Source: Nocardia terpenica
GTDB lineage: Bacteria > Actinomycetota > Actinomycetes > Mycobacteriales > Mycobacteriaceae
Length of the DNA stretch: 64,000 bases
Reading direction: 5' to 3'
NCBI RefSeq assembly: GCF_013186535.1
Contig: NZ_JABMCZ010000005.1
Location: 372,001-436,000, forward strand
Every line of letters starts with the position of its first letter. Position 1 is the stretch's first letter. Shown here one piece after another: positions 24,137 to 32,040 of the stretch. Made by a program: the position numbers and the translations under genes. The notes beneath the pieces were generated by a model, which had not been told where the DNA came from, made no database searches, and was given only the letters and a program-made list of their open reading frames with translations.

Positions 24137-25987
24137 ATGCGAAGCAAGCGACACGATGAATCCCCTACTGCCGCAAAGAACTTCCGATCGGTAGCGTGGT
24201 ATCTGTTACGGCTGGCGTGGGGTGCGGATCGACGGGCGGTAATCGCCTGCATCGCAGTCAGTCTGGCGCAGGGTGTCGGTACCGCGGTGGCGGTGACGGT
24301 GGTGCGGCGGGTGGCCACGGTGGTCCTCACCTCGGTCGGCGGCGGTGCGCGATCGGGAGGGGTTGCGGCGCTGCTGATTCCGGCGGCGGTACTGGCGGTT
24401 GCGGGATTGGCGTCGCAGGTGCTGTCGGGGATCGAGACGTATCGGCAGAGCGTGCTCGCCGACAAGACCACCGTGGCCGCGACCGAGCGGGTGCTGGCGG
24501 CGGCCATGCGGGCGGAGCTGGTGCGCTTCGAGGATCCGGCATTCTACGATCGGGTGGTGCGCGCCCGGACCGCCAGCGCGTATCCCGGATCCATGGTGCA
24601 ATCGATTCTGGCCCTGCTGCACGCCGCGATCTACGCGATGGCGTTGACGGCGTCGGTGGCATTGATGGCATGGATGACGGTGCCGCTGCTGCTGCTCGCC
24701 GTGGTACCGGTGTGGCTGGAATCGCGGCGCGCCAATCGCAGCTGGTACGAGCTGGCCCTGGCGCAGTCCGAACAGTTGCGCGGCACAATGCATTTCGAGT
24801 CGATGCTCACCGGCCGCGCCGAGGCCGCGGAGATCCGCGCCTACGCCGCCGGACCGACCCTGCTCCGGCGATGGCGCCGCGACCGCACCGCCATGCTGGC
24901 CGAGCAGATTCGCTGGCACCGCATCTACACGCTCCGGATGACCGCCGCCCGGGTGGCGTCGGTCGCGGTCACCATGACCGCGATTGCGGCACTGGCCGTT
25001 CTGGCGGGCGCGGGCCTGCTGAGCTTCGCGACCGCCACCGCGATCGTCGTCGCCACCCAGCTGCTGATGGCGCAATTGACCAGCCTCGCCACCACGGTGT
25101 CGACCATCGGGAAGCGCCGCCTGTTCATCACCGACCTGATGCGATTCACCGAGGACATGCCGCCCGAAACACCCACTCCGCCACCGCATCCGTTCGCCAC
25201 GCTCACAGCGCAGGATGTGGGTTTCACCTATCCCGGCGCCGAAACCCCTGCGCTCACCGGCATTACGCTCGAACTGCGCGCGGGCGAGGTCATCGGGCTG
25301 GTGGGCCACAACGGATCCGGGAAGACGACCCTCACCAAGATCCTCGCCGGACTCTACTCACCGAGCACGGGACACCTTTCCCGCGACGGTAACCCCTTGT
25401 CCGCGAACGACCTTCCCACACTGCGCGCCTCGACCACCCTGGTCCTGCAAACCCCCGCCCGCTACCCCCTGACGGCCGTCGACAACATCGCCTTCGGCAC
25501 CCCCACCCCCGACCACGCCGCCGTCACCACCGCCGCCACCCGCGCCGGAATCCACCCCCACCTCACCGAACTCCCCCACGGCTACAACACCATCCTCAGC
25601 AAGGAGCGCACCGACGGCACCGACCTCTCCGGCGGCCAATGGCAAAAAATAGCGATCGCCCGCGCCTTCTACCGAGACACCCCCCTCCTCATCCTCGACG
25701 AACCCACCACCGGCCTCGACCCCCTGGCCGAGGCCGACCTCTACCACCGCCTCCGCACCCTCCACCCCGGCCACACCATAATCCTGGTCACCCACCGCCT
25801 AGCCAACATCCAAGCCGCAGACCGCATCTACGTCCTGAACCACGGCCGAATAACAGAATCCGGCACCCACCACGAACTCCTGTCCCAACAGGGCACCTAC
25901 CACCACCTGTACACCCTCCAGGCATCCGCCTACCACCCCCACCTTTCCCCACACCACCCCCGAACCTCATCAACCACTCCCCTCTGA
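24137..25987 (+). CDS. ABC exporter, fused permease and ATPase
   Basis: ATG 24137 (MRSKRHDES) with GAGG nine bases upstream; 616 residues. The N-terminal TM domain of about 330 residues has six helices, followed by an ATPase domain: Walker A GHNGSGKTT, signature LSGGQWQKIAIARA, Walker B LLILDEPTTGLD and the His-switch VTHRL. No C39 peptidase domain precedes the TM part, so leader removal would need another protease. It is divergent from the six-Cys peptide operon, 183 bases from the peptide start, and its likely cargo is that peptide. The last third is very C-rich on the coding strand. Confidence 0.9.
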   Translation: MRSKRHDESPTAAKNFRSVAWYLLRLAWGADRRAVIACIAVSLAQGVGTAVAVTVVRRVATVVLTSVGGGARSGGVAALLIPAAVLAVAGLASQVLSGIETYRQSVLADKTTVAATERVLAAAMRAELVRFEDPAFYDRVVRARTASAYPGSMVQSILALLHAAIYAMALTASVALMAWMTVPLLLLAVVPVWLESRRANRSWYELALAQSEQLRGTMHFESMLTGRAEAAEIRAYAAGPTLLRRWRRDRTAMLAEQIRWHRIYTLRMTAARVASVAVTMTAIAALAVLAGAGLLSFATATAIVVATQLLMAQLTSLATTVSTIGKRRLFITDLMRFTEDMPPETPTPPPHPFATLTAQDVGFTYPGAETPALTGITLELRAGEVIGLVGHNGSGKTTLTKILAGLYSPSTGHLSRDGNPLSANDLPTLRASTTLVLQTPARYPLTAVDNIAFGTPTPDHAAVTTAATRAGIHPHLTELPHGYNTILSKERTDGTDLSGGQWQKIAIARAFYRDTPLLILDEPTTGLDPLAEADLYHRLRTLHPGHTIILVTHRLANIQAADRIYVLNHGRITESGTHHELLSQQGTYHHLYTLQASAYHPHLSPHHPRTSSTTPL

Positions 25988-26105
25988 CCCCTCACCCCCG
26001 ACGCCGAACAACCCAGAGCCCCAACCGATCCAGACTCCCACTGCAATCCTTCACACCCGACCGATCGAACAGAACTGATAGTCATATCGCATGGGCCTCC
26101 CGCCA

Positions 26106-26576
26106 TCATTCGGGTGGCGTGGATTCGTGGTCGCGCGGGTCTTGGTGGCCGCCAGTCGGGTTCCATCCGAGTTGCAGCAGGAGCCCGAGGTCGTCACGCA
26201 CGGCTCGGTGCCGGGTGATCCGGCCTTCGGCGAGGGTGAAGATGTGAACCTGCTTGTGCCTGATCGGTATTCCGGTGGGTTGGATGCCGTTGAACACGCC
26301 GCTGTGGGTGCCGGTCATGGTAGTGACGGCCAAGACGGTATCGCCTTCGGCGAGGGTGTGTTCGTGTTCGAAGCGAAGCTCGGAGAACGCGCTGCGCAGC
26401 CAGCGACTGGTTGCCAGAAAGCCTGCGGGACCTTGTAGTTGGCGGTCGGCGTCTTCGGGGTCGTCGTCGGCTTCGTCGTTGACGAACTCCGCGGCGATGA
26501 TCCGTTCGGCCAGTTCCTCGTCACCGCTCTCGATGATCCGGAATGACTCGAGGGCAATGGTTTTCGGGTTGGTCAT
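26106..26576 (-). CDS. SnoaL-like/ester cyclase family protein
   Basis: 156 residues from ATG 26576, overlapping the PadR stop by four bases. The cone-shaped SnoaL fold is suggested by the repeated pattern of short helices then strands (ESFRIIESGDEELAERII, AVTTMTGTHSGVFNGIQPTG, HIFTLAEGRITRHRAV). Such proteins are polyketide cyclases, hydroxylases or, often, uncharacterised. Co-transcribed with PadR, which probably controls it. Confidence 0.82.
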   Translation of the reverse strand: MTNPKTIALESFRIIESGDEELAERIIAAEFVNDEADDDPEDADRQLQGPAGFLATSRWLRSAFSELRFEHEHTLAEGDTVLAVTTMTGTHSGVFNGIQPTGIPIRHKQVHIFTLAEGRITRHRAVRDDLGLLLQLGWNPTGGHQDPRDHESTPPE

Positions 26577-27142
26577 GATCGCGTGCTTTCCGGTCGTGGT
26601 GGTCGGTTCGCCGACAGGGCGGTGTGCAGGGTGTCGTGCCAATCCAGTTCGGCGCGCAGCCTGGTCAGGACGTGGTCGAACAGCAGGTGGTCGCGGTCGT
26701 CGAGGTGGTCGCGGGCCGAGTCGCGCAGATGCTCGAGGCTGCTGATCCGGGTCCGTATCGTCGCGGTGCGGTCCTCGACGATGCCGAGCAGGACCTCGGT
26801 GGGCAGATCGGGCGAACACGCCAGAGCCAGATCGAACGGGTCGGCGCGGACGACGACATCGCGCAGCATGGATGCGCGCAGGGCCTCGAGTTCCTTGCGT
26901 CCTTCGGAGGTCAGTGCGTAGACGGTGCGTTCGGGCATGAGGCCGTCGCGTTCGCTGCGCACGATCCGCACCAGCCCTTCGGCCTGCATCCGGCGCAGGG
27001 TGCTGTAGATCGAACCGATCCCGACCTCCGACCAGAGTTCGGTCTTGCCCAGCGCTGCTTCCCGGCGTAATTCGTGGCCGTGCGCCTCACCCCTGGTTGC
27101 CAACTCTGCCAGCAGAAACAGTCGCGTCGAAGCTCCACGCAT
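26573..27142 (-). CDS. PadR-family transcriptional regulator
   Basis: 189 residues. N-terminal winged helix characteristic of PadR: LFLLAELATRGEAHGHELRR, then IGSIYSTLRRMQAEGLV and the wing ERTVYALTSEGRKEL. The C-terminal helical part (about 90-170) is the dimerisation domain of PadR subfamily 2. A palindrome containing ATACTAG halves lies 20 bases upstream, indicating autoregulation. The downstream SnoaL-like gene overlaps it. Confidence 0.92.
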   Translation of the reverse strand: MRGASTRLFLLAELATRGEAHGHELRREAALGKTELWSEVGIGSIYSTLRRMQAEGLVRIVRSERDGLMPERTVYALTSEGRKELEALRASMLRDVVVRADPFDLALACSPDLPTEVLLGIVEDRTATIRTRISSLEHLRDSARDHLDDRDHLLFDHVLTRLRAELDWHDTLHTALSANRPPRPESTRS

Positions 27143-27161
27143 AGCGGATAGTATACATAGA

Positions 27162-27179
27162 CTAGTATTCAGATACTAG
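27162..27179 (-). promoter_or_regulatory. Candidate PadR operator
   Basis: CTAGTAT and ATACTAG are perfect complements separated by TCAG. A further TAGTATAC occurs at 27148-27157, so the region 27148-27179 holds one and a half sites. It lies 20-37 bases upstream of the padR-like start, within the AT-rich promoter. Confidence 0.65.
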
Positions 27180-27357
27180 AGCTCTCGAGGGTGAGGTAGA
27201 GCTGTCGGCGTTCCGGGAAAGTGCGTCGTGGTGAGCAAGTGCGCACCGCCGTATCCGCAGCTGGCTGCAGACGGGGACGGGTCGGGTTGGTGTCGCAGGC
27301 GGGGGCGATGCTGTCTGCGAAATTGGGGTCTTTCAGGCGGTCGATCAGCTCGACCAA

Positions 27358-27582
27358 TTAGGAAGTATTCTGCCCCAATGGAGGTCGGTACCTATGGTTT
27401 GCGCTGCCAGGTTGAACCCGCAGCGGCATGACACCGGCATTATTGATCAGCACATCGACGCGGCCGGTTCGCTCCCGGGCGGCCGCGACGACGTGATGCC
27501 CCGCGCCTGCCAGATGGGCGGCCACGGCCTCGCCGATACCGCCGCTGGCTTCGGTGACCAGCACTGTCTTCGATTGGTTCAT
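27358..27582 (-). pseudogene. SDR remnant with internal deletion
   Basis: The frame starting at 27582 reads KTVLVTEASGGIGEAVAAH and then jumps from VVAAARE straight to RTGRVDVLINNAGVMPL, which normally lies about 45 residues further on. The cofactor motif TGxxxGIG has Gly changed to Glu, and the catalytic Ser, Tyr and Lys region is missing. The remnant then runs into unrelated sequence and stops. The surrounding 27180-27664 has no other convincing gene. Confidence 0.75.
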
Positions 27583-27664
27583 ACCGACCACACTGTCCGG
27601 GCGGTGAATGCGGTGGCAGACCGCCGTCCTCCTAGGAGTGACGCACCCGGAATTCGCCGCCCGC

Positions 27665-28114
27665 CTATCCGGCGAACCGTCCCCGCTTGGCTTCGCCCAG
27701 GCGGACGCTCTGGATGCGCCAGCCTGATGGGGTGCGGGTATAGGTTAATTCGGCTGGCATGTATACGGATCCGAGTTCGCCGTGGATCACCGATGCCGCC
27801 CATAGTTGCCATGTTGCGGACGCGGTATCGCCGTCGACGGTGATGATCGGGTTTATGAAGGCGTGCATGGACGCGTCGACCATGGCGGTTGCTTCGGGGA
27901 GGGCCGCCGCGATCTCGGCGGCGCCGTCGATGCTGCCGAAATCGGGGCTGGCCCAATGGGCGTCGGGGGCGTACAGGTCGGGGATCGCCTCGGGGTCGAG
28001 GGGTTTGCCGTCCCAGCCTTTGTTCACCGCATGGGCGTACCGGGCCGTGACGGAGCGAATCTCCTCGATATCCTCGAGTCGCTGAACACGTTGTTCCAGA
28101 ACAGATTCCGGCAT
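27665..28114 (-). CDS. SnoaL/NTF2-like domain protein
   Basis: 149 residues. N-terminal helix pair (LEQRVQRLEDIEEIRSVTAR, YAHAVN), the Asp-Leu-Tyr-Ala-Pro-Asp turn (PDLYAPDAHWASPDFG) and a strand-rich end (ITVDGDTASATWQLWAAS, LTYTRTPSGWRIQSVRL) are typical of the SnoaL_4 type found in dehydratases, cyclases and ring-hydroxylation accessory proteins. It follows the FAD monooxygenase gene by 13 bases, so it is probably in the TetR-controlled operon. Confidence 0.85.
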   Translation of the reverse strand: MPESVLEQRVQRLEDIEEIRSVTARYAHAVNKGWDGKPLDPEAIPDLYAPDAHWASPDFGSIDGAAEIAAALPEATAMVDASMHAFINPIITVDGDTASATWQLWAASVIHGELGSVYMPAELTYTRTPSGWRIQSVRLGEAKRGRFAG

Positions 28115-28127
28115 TGCTCCGATCCGA

Positions 28128-29723
28128 TCAGATCGCTGCTGTCCGGCCCGCGCTGGCTACATGGGCGAGGGCGTCGATAAGGGCAGCGGTGGGGTCGGAC
28201 GGGGAATCGACTGTGCGCCAGGCGATATAGCCGTCGGGCCGGACGAGGGTCGCGCCGGAGTCGTTGAGACCGTATGCGGCCGAGAACGACTGTGCGCCCA
28301 TCGGTTTCGCGTCCACGCCGATGTGCACGAATACCACCTCCACGCCGCAGACGCGGGCGGCCGTCTCGGTTGCCTCGGCCCAGCGGGGGTCCTCGGACAG
28401 CAGCACCCAGGAGCTCTGGAACAGGTCCAGCAGGGATTTCGTCTTGTCGCCCCCCAGGATTCGCAGATGCGGGGCGCGGGTGCCGGGCTGGCCCGCCCAC
28501 TCGTCGGGGCGGCGGGCGGGCGGGAGGTCCGGGCCCGCACCGAGGACGGCGGTGGATCGGTAGAGCTGGCCGAGTTCGATGGCCTCATCCGGGAGGACCG
28601 GCGCCTCGGATCGGGCGGTCTTCAGGCGGGCCTTGTAGTCGGCGCGGGCGAAGATCTGCTCGTGCCGCAGTTCCGCGATCGGATGGCGTTCGGCCTCATA
28701 GGTGTCGAGCAGGGCGGGCGACGACTCACCCGACAGCACCGCGGCCAGTTTCCAGGCCAGGTTGTGGACGTCGTCGATGCCGGTATTGGCGCCGAAACCG
28801 CCACGGTTGGGCGGCAATTGGTGCGCCGCGTCACCGGCGAGGAACACCCGCCCGGCGGAGAACCGGTCGGCGATGAGGGCGGCCAACTCCCAGCGGCCGG
28901 TGGTGATCAGCTCGATGGGCACATCGGTGCGGCCGATCGCCCGCCGGATCAGCGCGCGCTGCTCGTCCTCGTCGCGGTCCACGTCGTCGGCGAGCATGAG
29001 CACCCAGCGGCCGTCGGAGTAGGTGGTGAGGAAGGACTGGAAGTCCGGCTGGTCGATCTCGAACTGCACCACACCGCGTTCCAGGTATTCGTCGAGCGGG
29101 GCGCGGAACAGGATGCTGCGCTGCACCGACACCAGTCCCTCGCCGGTGCGCTCGATACCCAGCGCCTCTCGCACGGGGCTACCCGCGCCGTCCGCCGCCA
29201 CCACATACTGTGCGCGCATGCGGTATTCGCTGCCGTCGGCGCGGCGGCGCAGCGTGGCGGTGACACCGGCGGTGTCCTGGGTGAAGCCGATCAGCTCGGT
29301 GCTCGGCCGCAGCTCCGCGCCCAATTCCCGGGCTCGTTGCCGCAGAATGGGTTCCAGCCGATCCTGGGCGATGGCCGTCGCCTGCGCGGGCGAGTATTCG
29401 ATCTCGGGCTTCCAGTCCTTGCCCGGCGGGGACCACGGATACTCCTCGAACCACTCGCCCGCCAGGCTCTGCACCCGGGCGCGCCGCGGCGGCGTATTGC
29501 CCTGGGTGGAGGTGGGCAGCTCGATTCCGGTGGCGCGGAACAACTCCAGTGTGCGCGTGGTGTAGCCGATGGCGCGCGGATGCAGCGAGCTGCCCGCGTG
29601 CTTCTCCACCACCACGGCCGGTACGCCGCGCCAGGCCAGGAACACCGCGGCGGACAGGCCGACCAGGCTGCCGCCGACAATGAGGACCGGCGTGGATTCG
29701 ATCGTCGTGTCTGTCATGGTCAT
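28128..29723 (-). CDS. FAD-dependent aromatic-type monooxygenase
   Basis: 531 residues from ATG 29723, which shares one base with the TetR stop (TAATG). Class A flavoprotein hydroxylase motifs: GxGxxG-like LIVGGSLVGLSAA, the central VVAADGAGSPVRE (DG motif) and FLAGDAAHQLPPNRGGFGANTG (GD motif). The C-terminal thioredoxin-like domain of about 120 residues is present, as in PgaE/MhpA-like hydroxylases of phenolic compounds and polyketides. The TetR regulator, with three operator copies upstream, implies induction by an aromatic ligand. Confidence 0.93.
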   Translation of the reverse strand: MTMTDTTIESTPVLIVGGSLVGLSAAVFLAWRGVPAVVVEKHAGSSLHPRAIGYTTRTLELFRATGIELPTSTQGNTPPRRARVQSLAGEWFEEYPWSPPGKDWKPEIEYSPAQATAIAQDRLEPILRQRARELGAELRPSTELIGFTQDTAGVTATLRRRADGSEYRMRAQYVVAADGAGSPVREALGIERTGEGLVSVQRSILFRAPLDEYLERGVVQFEIDQPDFQSFLTTYSDGRWVLMLADDVDRDEDEQRALIRRAIGRTDVPIELITTGRWELAALIADRFSAGRVFLAGDAAHQLPPNRGGFGANTGIDDVHNLAWKLAAVLSGESSPALLDTYEAERHPIAELRHEQIFARADYKARLKTARSEAPVLPDEAIELGQLYRSTAVLGAGPDLPPARRPDEWAGQPGTRAPHLRILGGDKTKSLLDLFQSSWVLLSEDPRWAEATETAARVCGVEVVFVHIGVDAKPMGAQSFSAAYGLNDSGATLVRPDGYIAWRTVDSPSDPTAALIDALAHVASAGRTAAI

Positions 29724-30412
29724 TACTCTTTTTCTCTCGGGGTGGCCAGGATGCCGTTGTTCAGCACCGACAGGGCCCACTGGACCCGGGCCTCGCCCGG
29801 GCCGGACAGCAGTTCGGCGCCGACGGCGCGGATGCGCGGGTACCGGGCGGCGTCGACGTGGCCGACGGCGAATTCCAGTGCGGCCCACTGCGAGTCGTCG
29901 TCCGGGTTCTCGCGGCGGGTCGCCTGCTCGGCGCCCGTCGCGGTGGTGACCTGCAACAGCAGATCGACCGCCCAGGACGCGGTGCGGTCGTCGACGCGGC
30001 CGCTCTCGTGCAGCAGCGCGAGCACCGCCTCCACCAGGTCCAGGTAGCGCGCCCCGGACGGCCGGTCCAGCAGGGCAGACCGGGCCAGCGCCGGGTACCG
30101 CATGAGGACCGCCAGGTAGGAGCCGAGCACGCCGCGCAGCCGCTGCTGCCAATCGCCCGCGGCCGCAACGGGACTCAGATCCACCTCGGCGAGCAGTTCG
30201 TCCAGGACGGCGGCGCGCAGCTCGCCCGCATTGCGGACGTACACATACAGCGACGCCGCCCCCGTATCCAGCTCCTCGGCCAGCCGACGCATGGTGACCC
30301 GCTCCAGACCCTCGTCCCGCATGATCTGCACCGCGGCCGAGACAATGCCCGCCCGCGACAGCGCCGGTTTGGCCGGACGCTCGCGCCTGCTACGTGGGGA
30401 TTCGGTGCTCAT
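29723..30412 (-). CDS. TetR-family transcriptional regulator
   Basis: 229 residues. HTH in the first 65 residues (SRAGIVSAAVQIMRDEGLE, VTMRRLAEELDTGAASLYVY). The C-terminal ligand domain carries the TetR_C-like pattern of actinobacterial TetR proteins. It is the first gene of an operon with the FAD monooxygenase and SnoaL-like genes, and its own promoter region contains a cluster of palindromic operators. Confidence 0.92.
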   Translation of the reverse strand: MSTESPRSRRERPAKPALSRAGIVSAAVQIMRDEGLERVTMRRLAEELDTGAASLYVYVRNAGELRAAVLDELLAEVDLSPVAAAGDWQQRLRGVLGSYLAVLMRYPALARSALLDRPSGARYLDLVEAVLALLHESGRVDDRTASWAVDLLLQVTTATGAEQATRRENPDDDSQWAALEFAVGHVDAARYPRIRAVGAELLSGPGEARVQWALSVLNNGILATPREKE

Positions 30413-30423
30413 GGACTCATGAT

Positions 30424-30469
30424 AACGAACATGTTCGTTGCGAACAAGTTCGTGACGAACATGTTCGTT
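30424..30469 (-). promoter_or_regulatory. Triple TetR operator cluster
   Basis: Three dyads centred on GAACAwGTTC: AACGAACATGTTCGTT at 30424-30439 (perfect), CGAACAAGTTCG at 30441-30452 (one central mismatch) and ACGAACATGTTCGT at 30455-30468 (perfect). Spacing between centres is about 15 bp. The cluster begins 12 bases upstream of the tetR-like start codon, so binding would shut off the operon. Confidence 0.85.
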
Positions 30470-30487
30470 CAGGCCCCAGCTACCCTT

Positions 30488-30514
30488 GGTCCCGGCGTGC
30501 TTTTGGCCGGGACC
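30488..30514. repeat. Dispersed palindrome, copy 4
   Basis: Arms GGTCCCGGC and GCCGGGACC with loop GTGCTTTTG. It is in opposite orientation to copy 5, which follows after eight bases. The two lie between the TetR operator cluster and the stop of the isomerase gene. Confidence 0.88.
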
Positions 30515-30522
30515 TACCGGAG

Positions 30523-30549
30523 GATTCCGGCCAAAAGCACGCCGGAATC
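30523..30549. repeat. Dispersed palindrome, copy 5 (stem variant)
   Basis: Arms GATTCCGGC and GCCGGAATC with loop CAAAAGCAC. Compared with copy 1, the outer stem differs at several positions, and each change is matched in the opposite arm. Confidence 0.88.
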
Positions 30550-30590
30550 AAGGTGGCCGGGCGGGAAGCGATCGGGCGAGAATCGCCCCG

Positions 30591-31280
30591 TTAGCCGCAG
30601 CCTCCGGCGTGGCCTATTTCGGCGGTCGCTGTCGGGACGGCGAGATCTGGGATGCCCGATGGCTCCCGCTCGGCCGAATCCGGCAGGGCGGCAAGGAAAT
30701 CCGGTAGGCGGTCCAGGCCCCAGAACTTTTCGCGGCCGTGGAGGAACATGGGGACGCCGAAGATGTCCTCCTCGCAGACCGATACCAGGGCGTCGAGGGC
30801 GCGCTTCTCGATGTCCGGGGAGCGTAGAAGCTCGTCGATGGTCGTGGCAATTCCGAGGTCGTCAAGGATGGTCTGGACGACCTCGGGGCGGCAGATGTCG
30901 TGGCCGGAGAGCCAGCGGGCGGCGTAGACGCGGTCGCTGTAGTCTTCGGCCAGGCCCTGATCGGCGGCGGCGAACCAGGCGAGATGCGCTGGCTCCCAAT
31001 ACAAATGGTCGTCCACCGGCCAGGCATTGGCCAGCCCGCGGCGGCGCGCGAGGCGGCGGACGTCGCGCAGGAGATAGAAGTGTTTGGCGCGGCTCATGGG
31101 GGTGTACGGGAATTCGTGCCCGGCGTCGGTGAGCAGGGCGGTGAAGCGTTCGTCCGGCTCCCAGAACGGCCGCCACTCCAGCCGCCGGACCAGCTCCGGG
31201 TGGTCGCGGCGCAGGTCGTGGAACGAGAGCCAGGAATACGGACTGCGGAACGAGAAGTACACTCGCGGCGGGGTTTTCAC
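30591..31280 (-). CDS. DsbA-fold protein, 2-hydroxychromene-2-carboxylate isomerase family
   Basis: GTG 31280 follows GGGAGGAACA; 229 residues. The opening strand and helix VYFSFRSPYSWLS is the kappa-class GST/HCCA isomerase signature, with Ser in place of the DsbA Cys-x2-Cys. The C-terminal IFGVPMFLHGREKFWGLDRL contains the cis-Pro and a Gly-Xaa-Asp-Arg-Leu ending typical of the family. It follows fabG on the same strand by 22 bases, so it is plausibly the last gene of the biosynthetic cluster, perhaps isomerising a polyene double bond with glutathione or another thiol. That role is inference. Confidence 0.85.
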   Translation of the reverse strand: MKTPPRVYFSFRSPYSWLSFHDLRRDHPELVRRLEWRPFWEPDERFTALLTDAGHEFPYTPMSRAKHFYLLRDVRRLARRRGLANAWPVDDHLYWEPAHLAWFAAADQGLAEDYSDRVYAARWLSGHDICRPEVVQTILDDLGIATTIDELLRSPDIEKRALDALVSVCEEDIFGVPMFLHGREKFWGLDRLPDFLAALPDSAEREPSGIPDLAVPTATAEIGHAGGCG

Positions 31281-31302
31281 TGTTCCTCCCAAGATGCGAC
31301 AC

Positions 31303-32040
31303 TCACAGCGTGATGCCGCCGTCGACGTGCAGCACCGCGCCGGTGATGTACCGGGCGCGCTCGGATACCAGGAAGCTCACCAGCGCGGCGACGTCGGCGG
31401 GGGTGCCGAAGCGCCGCAGGGCGATGGTCTTTTCGAGCGTCGCACGTTTGGCGTCGGTCAGATGGCCGGTCATATCGCTGTCGATATAGCCGGGGACGAT
31501 GGTGTTGGCCCGCACCCCGAACCGGCCCACCTCCTTGGCGAGCGACTTGGTGAAGCCGATGATCCCGGCCTTGGCCGCGCTGTAATTGGTCTGCCCCGGA
31601 TTGCCGTACACCCCGGAGACCGAGGCGATGGTCACGATCGCCCCCGAGCGCTGCTTGACCATCTCGAAGACGGCCCGGCGGCAGACATGGAACACGCCGG
31701 TGAGGTTGGTGTCGACCACGCGATGCCAGCTGTCGCTGTCCATGGCCGCCAGCGACTGATCCGCCGTGACGCCCGCCGAGGTGACCACGCAATCCGGGCT
31801 GCCGAGTTCGGCGGCGGCGGTTTCCAGGAATCGGTTCACCTGGTCCTCGTCGCGCACGTCGGCGCGGATCGCCAGGACCGAGCCGCCCGTGGCCGCGGCC
31901 ACCACCTTCTCGGCCGCGGTGGCGTCGCTGTTGTAGCAGAAGGCGACGTCGTAGCCGCCGCGGGCGAGCTCGAGGACGATCTCGCGGCCGATTCCGCGCG
32001 AGCCGCCGGTGACGACGGCGACGGGACGTTGATCATGCAC
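31303..32040 (-). CDS. 3-oxoacyl-ACP reductase (ketoreductase of the cluster)
   Basis: GTG 32040; 245 residues, FabG length. Motifs: VVTGGSRGIG, NAG variant TSAGVTAD, catalytic Ser in TIASVSGVYG, Tyr-x3-Lys in NYSAAKAG, and ITGAVLHVDGG at the end. It reduces beta-keto thioesters on ACP with NADPH. Its first 8 bases overlap the end of the double-hotdog gene. Together with KS, ACP and dehydratases it gives a fully reducing-to-alkene cycle. Confidence 0.93.
   Translation of the reverse strand: MHDQRPVAVVTGGSRGIGREIVLELARGGYDVAFCYNSDATAAEKVVAAATGGSVLAIRADVRDEDQVNRFLETAAAELGSPDCVVTSAGVTADQSLAAMDSDSWHRVVDTNLTGVFHVCRRAVFEMVKQRSGAIVTIASVSGVYGNPGQTNYSAAKAGIIGFTKSLAKEVGRFGVRANTIVPGYIDSDMTGHLTDAKRATLEKTIALRRFGTPADVAALVSFLVSERARYITGAVLHVDGGITL

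Noticed and set aside
30394..30594. Plus-strand frame across the TetR operators and palindromes
   Set aside because: Its sequence is explained by repeated operator and palindrome DNA; there is no ribosome-binding site or homology.
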